Positions 35,139 to 46,230 of a stretch of 64,000 nt of DNA are shown piece after piece; positions within the stretch are counted from its first letter, which is position 1; the number at the start of each line of letters is the position of its first letter. The DNA is from Cryptomeria japonica (taxonomy: Eukaryota > Streptophyta > Pinopsida > Cupressales > Cupressaceae). The translations under genes were made by a program, and so were the position numbers. The notes beneath the pieces are model-generated. The model searched no databases. It was not told where the DNA came from and saw nothing but the letters and a program-made list of their open reading frames with translations. The stretch covers positions 154,797,613 to 154,861,612 of the forward strand of contig NC_081405.1 in the NCBI RefSeq assembly GCF_030272615.1. The letters are read 5' to 3'.

Positions 35139-38100
35139 ATGGACTCAACCTCCAGCAAGAGAGGCAAGGAGTTGGACAAGCTCCCTATAACCATGAAATA
35201 TCAATATCAAGGGAAGGTCCATGTTTCAAAGTTGGATGACCAAATTAAATGGGTGACAGATACAAAGGTGGGGCATATAGAGTTAGAAGATATCAAAACA
35301 CAATTGGACCGACCAAGGCCAGAGGCTCCTCTGAGGAGAATTAAGAGATCAGGTTTGGTGGAGGCAACCATTTTCCCACAATTAGTCCAAGCCCTTGAAT
35401 TCATTATGACTGTTGCACAATTCTACAATGCAAATACAAGAAAGTGCACAGATGATCAGGGTAGAACTGTAATTGATTTATCAGCAGATATGCTGGGATT
35501 TGTGTTTGGCATCCCTGCGAGGGATGAAGTACTCCTGAAAATAGAGGAAGAAGCCGTCAGAGTATGGAGTAACAATATTGCTTCAAACAAGAGGCATATG
35601 AATGAGAACTGGTTGGAAGAGGAGAGGAAGACAGGGCTAAAGGCCACAAATATTTTGAGGGTAGACTTCAAGGAGCCACAACGAGACTTAATCATCATGT
35701 TGAGTAAGGTCTTTGGCAAGCCAGATTGTTGGCACTTCCACCCTTGGATGTTCCATTTTATGACAACCATACAAATAGGGAAGCATATGAAGGAGGTGCA
35801 TCAAACAAAGAAATTCTTCTTTACCTCCTATGTTATCTGGGTGGCTGCATGGACAGGTAAGTTCCCAAGATTGTAGATAGCTAGGTGATGAGGAAGGGTA
35901 GAAACAGGCGTGGGAGTATTAGTCACAACTTCCTCTAAACAACGAAAAGGCACATTTTAAAAGAATAAATGATGCCTTCCTTTTCCCTGTTATCATTAAA
36001 CTCACAGGTGATACAAGTTACAAGATAGGCCCATAAGAAATGGCAATCATCGGAGAATGGGCATGTTGGTTCATTCAGAACCAACACTCTACATATATCA
36101 GGGTTAGTGGGTTCACAAGGAATCCTATGTTGTTGCCGCGATACAGTAATGATCATATTATTTTGTTAGAATATGTTAGGCAGATGCTCGGCCTTCAAAC
36201 CCTATTATCTTCAAAACACAAGTTGGGTACAGATTTCTCAGTTTCTATTGGTTATTTCTCTTGTTCAAAGATTCAGGTAGCAAAGACAGCAAAGCGGGAG
36301 CTTTAGGATTTGAATCTTAATGAATTTAATTATGCAAGGGAGTACTATGATCCCTACGACAAGCTAAAATAAATCATGCCAAAAGCGTATGAGGGGCATA
36401 AGTCTAGATTGGAGGATTTTTGGGCAAACCTCCAGGATAGTTTTGAAGTTAGAGAAAAGAATTATTGTAAGTTGTCACTACCTCAGATTAGGAGTTTTGA
36501 AATAGAGACCAATCTCCCCAAAGAACTAAGGGATGATGGTGAATTATTAGATTCTGTATATAAAGAGTAATAAATTGACAAGAAGCCTCTCTCTCCCATA
36601 AGGTGGTTAGCACAGGAAGATACAGATATAGACAAAATAACTCAGACTATTGTAGATAGAACTAGACAATGGCTAAGCTTGAGGGTTAGGCCAAGCGCTT
36701 CAAAAGGGAAGCAAAAGGAATCTACTTCAGGTGTTCCCCAATCAAGGGGTTATAAGGAATATGCCCATAAGATGAGGTCTAGCTCTCAAAAGAACACATC
36801 AACTGACCCAGATGAAGCTGCTGAACCCAAGGAGAGTACTAAGGAATTGTTGAAGAAAGTCAAAGAACAAATGAGGAAATTTGAACTTTTGAAAAAGGCT
36901 GCAGATTTTGGAGTAAGAGAAGAGTTGGGAACCATGCCACTAGCAGAGGTACTTCTTGTGAGGACAACAATTGGAGAAACGCCAGGAGAGGGGACTTAGG
37001 AGGAAGATGAGCAAGGGAAAGCAAATGAAAGTGCACAACCTCCTCCTCCTGATACGACAAGTGTACCCACTCAGCCTCTGTCTACTGTCGCAACACAAGC
37101 TCCAATTTTGACATCAACTACTACTGCCCCTATGCCACCACCAACTGATACAACAATAGTACCTCCCATGACACAGGTGTTAAGATCTACCACAAAAACA
37201 ATAAGTATCCATAACATCAAATCAGACTCTGACCAAGAGGATGAACAACCCATGGAACAATAGCCACTTGGAGGAGAGAAGGAACGAAATGAGGTTGAAG
37301 ATTCACAAGACGAAAGGTTAATCTTAACTCCACAGGACCAAGAAGATTTGCTGAAAGAGATAGCCGTCGAGCAAGGTATGGATAAAATGGATAAAGATGG
37401 CAGGACATTTGAAGAAGAGGTCAATGATAAGTTAGGAGAGTTACATAAGCAACAACAGTTGAATGTTGATATTGCTTTCCAAGCTAGTTTGGCCCATCAA
37501 ATTGCTTCACCTCAAGGCCCTAAGCATACAAAAGACAAGGAGAAAGATGAAGCAGAAGAGAAGTCAGACGTGCACATAGTGACCGCTGATATTGTGCCCC
37601 ACGAAAGTGATAAAGATAAGGATGTGTCACAATGGTTAGAATTCACCTTCGAGAAAAAGAAAAGGAAAGTAGTCCTACAAAAAGTTACACTACAACAGGC
37701 AATCACTAAAGAACCAATACAAACTAAGAAGGCCAAGAATGTACATCATTTGTCAAGAATAGGTTCTGGTGAGGTGATTGCAGATATAACAATTCCTATG
37801 CAGGCAAAAGGTCAGAGCTCTCCAAAGTATCAAGTGTCACAGGTGAAACTAGGTAAGTAGACTAGGTGGGGGGAATTAGATACCTTGGAATTGGCTACTA
37901 GCGTCATTAGGTGGCGAATGGAGAAATAATACACCTCCCATTCAGAGGTCAAAGCCCAACTAGAGCAGTACAAGTAGCTATTGGTAGAGATGGGTAAGCC
38001 TTTGGATACTTGTATAAATGATAATTTACCTTCAACCTCGTCACTCCCAGAGGGAGATGTAAAATCATTGGTTGAGGTAAGATAGGTCGCCGCTACGACA

Positions 38101-38776
38101 AAGTCATGAGCACAAATAAATGCATTTAAAATTAGACTATTTTTGCAGAATAGCATGAGGGAATGTAAGAAGGCTATGCAAGTGGGAGCAGCGTTAGCTT
38201 CTTGCTCTCAATAGTGGGAGCAAAAGCTCAACAAATTTAGCAAGTAGTTATGGGTTTTGAATAAAGTTTTGCATCTGGGAGAAGAAAAGATAATAAAGGA
38301 GGACCTCTTGGGTGGAGACAACTATACAAAATTTGCAATCTTACAAATACATTTTGGAGTTGAAGATGGAAATGCTTCAACAGTATGTGAAGGATATAAC
38401 AGATATCTGGTCTCCCCTCCTTAGAATAGTGGAAAAGTATGAGAATTTTGTAGGACAATTACTAGGAGTTTTTGAGTTTGGAATAACCAATGCACGAGCT
38501 ATGGATGAAGATCAGCTACTCCGCCAGTGGGATGCATATGAGGCCCAACATTTTGCACCTTTGGCTCAGTTTAGTGTTGCATTGATGGATAGATATACAT
38601 ATTTGATAACCCAGTGTCAACAAGCTGCAGAGACAATAGAGGAGTTAGAAAGGGAAAGAAAGAATGCAGAGGAAGTTTTGAAAAAGTACAAATTCAGAAT
38701 CGAGCATATTGTTGATCCTCCTGCCGAGGTGGTTGCATGCATCATCAACAATTATAAATCCTATAAAAAGAAGTGA
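35139..38776 (+). pseudogene. Element X protein, about 1,137 codons in three exons, unknown function
   Basis: Exon 1 (35139-35856) starts MDSTSSKRGKELDK and ends at a consensus donor AG/GTAAGT. A 151-nt intron ends at CACAG (36007). Exon 2 (36008-38076) then continues in the phase the splice predicts, to a second donor GAG/GTAAGA. A 72-nt intron ends TTTTTGCAG (38148). Exon 3 runs on with a frameshift near 38300 to a stop at 38776. Twelve in-frame stops (first 36034, last 38245) are all TAA or TAG. The N-terminus is helical, with GLVEATIFPQL and FVFGIP. The middle is Pro/Thr/Lys-rich and the end is coiled coil. Length and layout match the TR-1 second frame. No known enzymatic motif. Confidence 0.6.
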
Positions 38777-39830
38777 AGGATGAACGTGTAGTTGCTAATG
38801 ATAGCATGACTTTTAAAAGGAGTTTTTGCATGATCAACCCACTGGGACTTCAACTGTGCCTCCAAATCATGTTTTAGTTTTGAGCAAAATTTTGCATGAC
38901 TACGAAAGCTTGGCTCATACAACATGGTCTTCGTAGTGCTCACCCAACCACCGTTTCGTAGTAGTTAACTGGAGTATAGAGGCAGCGACTTGCAAGTCAA
39001 CTGCGACTCCTAGCTTTTGAGTTCTTAATTTAGATTAGGTTTATTTCCTAGAAAGTAGGGTATAAAACTCTATAAATTGAGGAGTTTGATTCATTTGTAA
39101 GGGTCAACAAAGTGATGATTTGAGGCCCACTTAGAAATTTTAGATTATTTTTGCAGATTGTTATGATCTTGAGTTATTTTTGTGACACATTCTTTGAAAT
39201 TAATACAAGAAGCGGGTTATAGATTGCCTGATCTATGCATATGTTCTACGAGTTCGTTCTTTGTAATATGATAATGTCTATTGTTTGAAATCAACAACTT
39301 GTTTTGATCTTCTATTTATTGCTTTATGAATCATACTGTGCATGCAAGTGGTGTATGAGAATTACTGGGATATGCAATATTATGGTGATATTCTTTTCAT
39401 GAGTCTGTGAGGTTGTTGACTTTGCAGGTTTACTAGAGGTCCATTATTGAATGATGATTTGGATAATATTTAATGATTTTTTGGATTGTAGGGTACTAAT
39501 TAAGTAGTTCATTAAGTTGTTATTGAATTGATTTAATTGTAGTTTTCTTGTTTCCCTATCTCTTGCAATTTATTTTCAGAAGAATCTTAAATCATAAAAT
39601 ACAAAAAAAGAAGTTAAGTTATTAAAAATTATTGGGATTTAGTTTCAACCAACAAGCCCCTTAACAGGTACAACCACATCAACCATTGAGCTGCCCATCA
39701 CCGTCGAGACCCGACTATAGAGACCTTGGAGTGATCAATTCCCTAGAACTTATTGCTTTTTCAGGAGAGGTGGTGAGTGTTCACATTGACTACCTGACGA
39801 TTGGCGAGTGTGTCAAAACAGTCATCAACA
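38777..39830 (+). repeat. Element X right end, LTR-like non-coding
   Basis: No frame. TATAAAAC at 39061 is followed by a leader-like stretch, a possible poly(A) region (GAAATTAATACAAG near 39198) and a terminal ...AAAACAGTCATCAACA. This fits U3-R-U5 order on the plus strand. A left counterpart was not found. Confidence 0.45.
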
Positions 39831-39835
39831 CCTCC

Positions 39836-40240
39836 CTTTTGAATGAATAATTAGACTTTGTTCTCGTCTCATAGGCTGTTAGAATGCCATGAAGCTCATC
39901 AATAACCAACTCATCAAGTTCCTTCATCTCTTCAATCTCTGAAACCTTTGCATCAAATCGCAAAGGAGAGACCTTACAATTTTTTGAACTACAATGGGCT
40001 CCTCAAATTTTTCTCCTAAACACTAATAGAGTTAACAACTTCATCTACTCACAAAAAATAAGTAGCAATGCTTTCCTCTTCTTGCATCCCGAGACTAAAA
40101 AATTCTTTTATGTCAGAAGTTTTTCTTTCTTAACCTTGTCATCTCCTTCATATACTTTCTAAAGTTTCTCCCAAATGTCATTAGCTATATGACTTGAAAA
40201 CCATGCACCATAATTATAGCTTGCGAATTCTCAGCACTGT
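39836..40240 (-). pseudogene. gag: Copia-B gag fragment (UBN2-type)
   Basis: Minus-strand translation in two phases gives typical copia Gag blocks: DIWEKL, VYEGDDKVKK, a degraded central part, then LRFDAKVSEIEEMKELDE, IDELHGILTAYE and SFKRE. It ends where element X begins. Together with pol at 31251-33850 and the LTRs this assigns 24710 to about 41523 to one broken element. Confidence 0.75.
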
Positions 40241-40839
40241 CGAACATACTTCATTGTATTCCACACACATTCAATCAACTTTATCCTAGCAGAATATTGA
40301 CCAACACACATAGAATGATATAATCACATGTACCAATCAACTTGTATTATCACTACACTACAACATATCCTCCAATGTAGTCTTATAAGAGAAACACGAT
40401 AGTCTAAAAATAACTTGTATTATCACTACGATGACAGAAAAACGATGGTCTTATACACAATATAACATATTTTTGTCTCCTACAAATCATTCCTTACAAA
40501 AAAAAAGAGTAGTGTCACCAATAAAATTCACACCACACCCACTATGTAATAACACTTCCAACACAAAATTAATGTTATTTAACACAATACCTTTGCTAGA
40601 TACAATCATCAAACTTCATAAATTAATTACTTTAGAGTTTTCACACCAATATAAAAATAGTAATAAATTGCCATCCCCCATGCCTGAGAAGCATCACGCC
40701 AAAAAATAATAATGAATTTACTTTTTCTTCTAGAGCCATGCCATGTGAGCATAAATAATCACCCTGATAATATCTTATTTCAAAAAGCCGATTCATTCAA
40801 AATAAGAAAATGACATCTTTATTTCAAGAATGGAACGAT
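40241..40839. other. Undetermined stretch between Copia-B gag and LTR
   Basis: AT-rich. ACTTGTATTATCACTAC occurs twice (about 40340 and 40413). I see no PBS next to the LTR at 40840, which argues for decay, or for the LTR being a separate solo copy. Confidence 0.45.
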
Positions 40840-41523
40840 TGATTAATATCGAAAAATGTTACAAAGATGACAAAAATAAGTCGCCCCACTCACACAAAAA
40901 TGGTTACAAATCTATTGTCCTCAAAATCAAGCATTGCACCAAAATAAAATGAATAAATTAAAGAATCGGTTCCAATAAAACTGCCTACCATAAATTTCTG
41001 ATGTCGTCCAAAAAACATTGAGAATGCATGGGATGAAAGAAAACTAAATTTGATTGCCATTTTCAAAAGACTATCATAGTCCATAAATATGGCAATCGTG
41101 CCTCTTTTCATCAGCTTGTTTTGAAGAATCAACCTTTAAACAATGACATGACAGATAATCTGACTTCGCACAATGAAGTAGACAGGCAAGGGGGTGAAGT
41201 GGACAAGCAACTAGCTCAAGCAGATGTCCAAATAGCTCAAGTACACAACCAAGTAGCTCAAGAACACAACCAAGTAGCTCAAACATGTAACCAACTAGCT
41301 CAAGTAAGCAAGCAAGCAACCAACTCAAGCAAGTAACCAAGCAAATGGTGAAAAATTGATGAATAATCAACAACTTGATTAGTATTTCATTCCAATTCTA
41401 ATTTTAGAAAGCTAAGCGTAAAAAAATAATGTATCATAGTTCCCTATTACTGTGAGTAAGATCCTCCAAAATTTATACGACCTTGATCATTAACTTTTGA
41501 CATCAATGACAAAATATTCAACA
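40840..41523 (-). repeat. Copia-B family LTR (right side)
   Basis: About 684 bp, TGTTGAATATTTTG to ATTAATCA on the minus strand, aligning with 24710-25412 and carrying its own 21-bp minisatellite (about 41210-41335). Position and orientation suit the 5' LTR of Copia-B. However, its 5-bp flanks ACGAT (40835-40839) and AAGAT (41524-41528) nearly match, and no PBS follows, so an independent solo LTR is possible. Confidence 0.75.
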
Positions 41524-42303
41524 AAGATTTCCACAATCTATCATTTAAAGAGAATGTTAATTCTAGATTTAAGTATGATCCCAAACGTTGATGCAAAAAT
41601 CTTGAACACAATTGAATAGAAACAACATTCTCTTTATACAAATATTAATTATTATTATTTATATATATAATTTAAAATAAATAAGAAATAAATTCACATT
41701 TTACTTTTTTAAATAGATTTCATTTACTTTTAATTTTTTAAGTTTGGTTTTACTTGTAACTTTTAGTAAAAATGTTAAAATTTTAACTATAATAATTTTA
41801 ATATAGTTTATTTTTATTTGACGTATAATTTTATTTTTAAAAATTTAATTCATTTAAGAATTTATCTATATTTACACTGAATTTTATTATAATTTTTTAT
41901 TTGTTAATATTGAGTTTTATTTTTTAATTGATGCTAATATTGTCGTAATATATTTAATATATTTTTTAGGTACATGTTTTATTAATACCTCAATTTTAAT
42001 AAATTAAAAAAATAGCTTTACTTTTTAATTATTTAATTATTAACTTACTAAGTTGGCTACTTTAGTTTAATTTTTTAATCATTTTTGTTACTATTTAGAT
42101 TTTGATATATTTTGACTTTGCATTTAGTTTATTCTATTTTGAATTCTTAATTTAGATTTAAGTTTGAAATTTATTTTAATTATTTGTCTTCTTACGAAAT
42201 AACAAATAATAATTAAAATTTATTAGGACAATTTAATCTATAATTATTTATCTTATTAAATTTTTAATAGTTATAGAATAATCATATTTTGAGTTTTTTA
42301 TTT
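41524..42303. other. Very AT-rich spacer
   Basis: Long stretches of A and T with no recognised gene, RNA or element signal. Confidence 0.6.
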
Positions 42304-43215
42304 TAATTTCTCTCTCTCCCACACATAAACTCCTTATTTCTCCCTCATCTCTATATCTATCTCTTCCCCTCCCCCCCTCTCTCTCTTATTAATTTCATCT
42401 CTCCTATGCTATCTTTCTCTCTATATCCCTATCTACTCCTCTCTATATATCACTTCCTATATCTTTATCTTTCTATCTATTGATCTCCCCCTTTCTCATT
42501 GCCCCCCTCTATCTCCATTTCTCCATCCCCCTCTTCCTCTCTCCCTATCTCTCCCTCCATATATCCGTATCTCCCTCCCTTACCCTCTCTCTCTATCACT
42601 CCCTCTTTCTATATACTTCTCTTCCATCCCTTCTCTACTCCTCACCATCCCTCTCCCTCCCTCTTTATCTATCTCTCTCTATCTCTACCTTCATATATAT
42701 ATCTCTCTCATATACATAAACACACTCCTTGTTTCTCCCTCCATGTTTCCAACTCTTTATCTTGCCTTTCTACATCTCTCTCCCCCTCTCTCTATTACTT
42801 GTCTCTATCATCTTTGTCTCTCACACTCTTGCCTCCTCTATCTCTCCCTCACCCTTTCTATCTATATCTCATCTCTACCTATCTTATTCAATCCATCTCT
42901 CCCTCCATCTCTCCTACATTATATATCCATTTTTCTCTCTCTTGATCTCCCTCTTACTTTTCTCTCTATTTGTTTCTAAACATATCTTTCTCTGCCTTTG
43001 CTACCCTATCTCCCCACCTCTCTCCCTATCTATCTATCTATTTCCTTGTGTATTCCCTCACCCCCTCCTCTCCCCCAATCCCCTTCTCTCTCTTCTTGTA
43101 TATATCTCCATCTCTCTCTCTCTTCCTAAACCTATTTATTTATATCTTTTTGTCTCATTATCTCTATTCGTTATATTTTTTCTTGCATATCTCTCTCTTT
43201 TTTTCTCTTCGTCTC
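42304..43215. repeat. CT-rich low-complexity tract, about 0.9 kb
   Basis: The plus strand is almost entirely pyrimidine: variants of CTCTCT, CTCCCTC and CTATCT broken by short AT runs. The frames seen in it (Leu/Ser/Pro/Tyr only) are artefacts of composition. Confidence 0.9.
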
Positions 43216-43491
43216 TTTCTAGAACTTGATTATCTTTGTGAATTAAAAGTTTTATTTTTATTATGTTTGAAGACCTTACCAATTGATTTAGTGTATTATA
43301 CAAAAATATGCAAAAATAGACCATAATTTACCCTAATTGACCTTCCACACCTCTGTCTACATACCCATACCGGATGCAATTGGTAGTTACATTTACACAG
43401 ATTCCAAACCAGATTAATATAATACTAATTCTGCCATTCCCTGCGACCAATAAACTAAATAAACTAAACAACTACATGGTGCAACCGCAAA

Positions 43492-43686
43492 ATGAAAATG
43501 GTCACTTCGACAGTAACTGCAAATCTCATTCCCGCGAAATATAATCCCCATAATGTAATTCAGATTCCAAAACTCAGCCCTTTTCCGAATAGAAAACTCA
43601 GGAGGAGGAGCATAGCTTGGCCGAATCTCCTAATTACGATGGCGGAAGGCAATTCATCCAATGGACAAAAACCCTTTCCTGGTTAG
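43492..43686 (+). CDS. Possible first exon with a plastid transit-like N-terminus
   Basis: ATG codons at 43492 and 43498 open 64 codons that are Ser/Thr/Asn/Pro/Arg-rich and almost free of acidic residues (MVTSTVTANLIPA, then NRKLRRRSIAW). They end at MAEGNSSNGQKPFPG before a stop in GGTTAG. This composition resembles a chloroplast transit peptide. A weak donor G/GTTAGC overlaps the stop, so it could be exon 1 of a split gene. I found no convincing second exon, and chance is a real alternative. Confidence 0.25.
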   Translation: MKMVTSTVTANLIPAKYNPHNVIQIPKLSPFPNRKLRRRSIAWPNLLITMAEGNSSNGQKPFPG

Positions 43687-45130
43687 CTTATACTTCTCTG
43701 TCACAAGTTACTCAGTTCTGAATTGAAACAAAATATTAGAGCCATGGGTATTTATAAGGCACGCTTACCTACATTTTAACTAAAATGAAGTTGCTTGGTG
43801 TTTCTGTGAAGATTAATATGATTTCTGTTCCCTTTAAAGTTTAGCATACTTTCTCGAGGTCCCATCGTTGGAACGGGCAGTTTTCAATTTTTTTTGGGTT
43901 TTGCTTTAGGGTTTTATTACTAAAATAATAATTAACGCGAGTTTTACCCGTGGTTTGTTAATCCAATCAAACTAGGGGAATCGCTAAATCGCTTGAAAAT
44001 GGAGGAAATTGAATTGGAGACAATACCATATTTTACAAAGCTTAGGATAACATACAAATAAACTCCATTTTGGCGCAAATCGAATTTAATCTCCGCGTGA
44101 TGAGCCAAAACAAGTTGGATTGTTTCACGGTATTATCAAATGTCAGGGAAATTCACCAAGCCATGTATTATTAAAGGGTTGCATCGCTTCATTTGCACTG
44201 ATAATAATGATCAAATCAGTTTAGTTCAGTTATTTGAAATCATGCCTTTTTTGGCCCATCAAAGGCACGTCACCAAATTTTAGATACGGGGGTTCTCTTC
44301 CAAGTATTGTTGGAGATGGATATAGCGAGGTTTATAGCCATATTTTTGTGACAAGTAATCAAACAAGTTTTGAAAGGTACGTAACAGGGGATTCCTGTAA
44401 TGTAGACGATGCCAGGAATGGTTATGGAATTAGTATGGATGAACACTTATTCAAGAATAATTGGAATGTGGGAGCATCGATCATTTCTACTGACATTATT
44501 TGTGGTGCTTATCTTCTCTATATTCATGCTTTATCTCAGCATAAACCTCCTGTATAGCCTCTTCTGCAGTGGTCAGTACCATGCAAGCACATGGCACATG
44601 ACATTTTGAACAACAGGAAATGACAATATTGCACACAAGGATGCACCCCTTAAGCTTATAACAGAGAAAAAATGTTTACATTGTATAGCCCTTTCTATCG
44701 CCAGGGCATCATTTGTGTCTACGGGATGTAACGTTGAATCCATCAACCAAGCAACCAACCAATGGTCAACGAAAGATCATGGACCAATCATCAAGGTTTA
44801 ATGCATCAAAAATATAAGGTTTGGCCTCTTTTTCACTTGGAATAAAGCACTCTGTATGTTTTTCCAAATTATGACAATTATTATTTATGCATAATCATTA
44901 CAAGGTCTGCATGTTCACATGTATATATCACATAAACTTTTTCAAGCATCACTTGAGTAGATAGTTTCTAATACAAACTTCAAAGGACCTTTGATTTTGA
45001 AATTGTGTTTATATTTCTCCAAAACCTCTTGTTATAGGTTGTTAGTGTGCTTGGCATGTATTCATTGTAACAATCCAACAAAAAATAATAAATCACATTG
45101 ATGCTCGAAAATTTGAAGTCATACTAACAG
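43687..45130. other. Spacer; one unassigned open frame at 44234-44557
   Basis: The 107-codon plus-strand frame at 44234 (no ATG near its start) is not recognised and has no domain signature. The rest is non-coding. If the exon at 43492 is real this stretch would hold its introns. Confidence 0.35.
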
Positions 45131-45153
45131 AGGTTTAATGGGTGTCAATGTAT

Positions 45154-46230
45154 CTGAAGTCTGAGGTAGTGGAAGAGTACAATTACTTAGGAATTGACTT
45201 TCACAATGGGCTCAATTGGGAGACATGTAGATCAAAGAAGATCCAAGGGGGTTGGAGAGCTTTATACCTTCTTCAAAACAAATGTAGGAAAGCAGAGCTG
45301 TGGGATTGAAAGACTAAGAAAACTCTTTTTGGTTTGTTAGTGGTGCCAGTTATTCTTTACGGATGTGAAGTTTGGGGGAATAGCATGTCTAATCTCAAAT
45401 GGAGGCAAATAGAAAGAATTCAAAAGCATCTTATCACTAGCAACCTCAAAGTCAAATCGACGACACCTTATGAAGTTCTTTTAGCGGAAGCGGGTATGTT
45501 CCCAATTGAGGCTTCGACAATCATTCGACTGTTATGCTACTTAAAAAAGATAGAAAATATGGATAAACATCGGTGGCCCAATTTGGTTGTTGAAGAGGAC
45601 TTAAACCGTAGGAAAAAGACTTGGAAGAAACAAAATAACAAGTGGATGAACAAGTGGGACATAAATTTACATGACTGTCCTAGCAGCAAGGAGGAGATAA
45701 AAAAGTGGGTGTTAGAGAAATTTAGGAGCGCCATGTGGACAAGACGGCTAGGGAGAAAAAAATCCTTCTATATTAAAGAATTTAATCCTACTTGGGAACA
45801 TGGGGAAAAAGCTTACATAAGATCTACGATTAATGCAAAGGCCAAAATTCTAATTGCACAGCTAAGGACAAGATCTCACCATTTGAGATGCGAAACGGAT
45901 AGATGAAAGGTACCCAAAGAAGATTGGGAAGAAAGGACGTGCACTTTTTGCAACAAGAGGACAGTAGAGACAGAATGACATTTTATTAAGGAATGTGCAG
46001 CTTACGAAGATATTCGCAGTCAATTTGATAATGAATTGAAGGTGGACAGTCTGAATGAGCTTTTTGAAAAGTCAAAGGCTTCACAAAACAGCGAGTTTAT
46101 TACTCAAGATTCATAAGAGAAGAACCAGCATGGAAAAGAACCTGAAAGTGGGCTAGCTTCGTGCATCTTGGTCCCTTAGACCATTAGGTCTCATGGACGT
46201 CATTAAATTTTTTTCATTCATTCATGCATA
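45154..46230 (+). pseudogene. LINE (non-LTR retrotransposon) 3' fragment
   Basis: One phase from 45154 to TAA at 46114 carries the end of a LINE-type RT: EEYNYLGI, PVILYGCEVWG, a basic region, then LRTRSHHLRCETD. A terminal zinc-finger pattern CX2CX9HX4C follows at about 45938-45990. Stops at 45307, 45904 and about 45976 are explained by transitions (two at expected Trp). The 3' end has a T run and CATT repeats near 46208-46225, like the simple-repeat tails of RTE-type LINEs; the clade is uncertain. The catalytic RT and endonuclease are missing (5' truncation is usual for LINEs). Confidence 0.8.

Larger units (their letters stand above)
33857..39830 (+). mobile_element. Element X: insertion in Copia-B carrying a hairpin array and a large unknown frame
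   Basis: Interrupts Copia-B between its gag (right) and protease (left). Ends are approximate: TGGACACC at 33857 and CATCAACA at 39830 give TG...CA. Alternatively, ACACC at 33860-33864 and 39828-39832 could be a 5-bp target duplication. The right 0.8 kb (from TATAAAAC at 39061 to CAACA) looks like the R-U5 part of an LTR and ends like L1 and L2 (AAAACA...CAACA). I could not find a matching left LTR. No pol motifs are visible. Confidence 0.55.

Noticed and set aside
39836-39848. AAAAGGGAGG on the minus strand next to TGTTGATGAC as a polypurine tract and LTR start
   Set aside because: The purines encode the conserved SFKRE block of Copia-B Gag, so the tract is coding; the neighbouring TGTTGATG is kept only as an element X end.
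42480-43230. Several overlapping open frames of 78-166 codons
   Set aside because: They are made of Leu, Ser, Pro, Tyr and Ile only and come from the CT-rich tract in all three phases.
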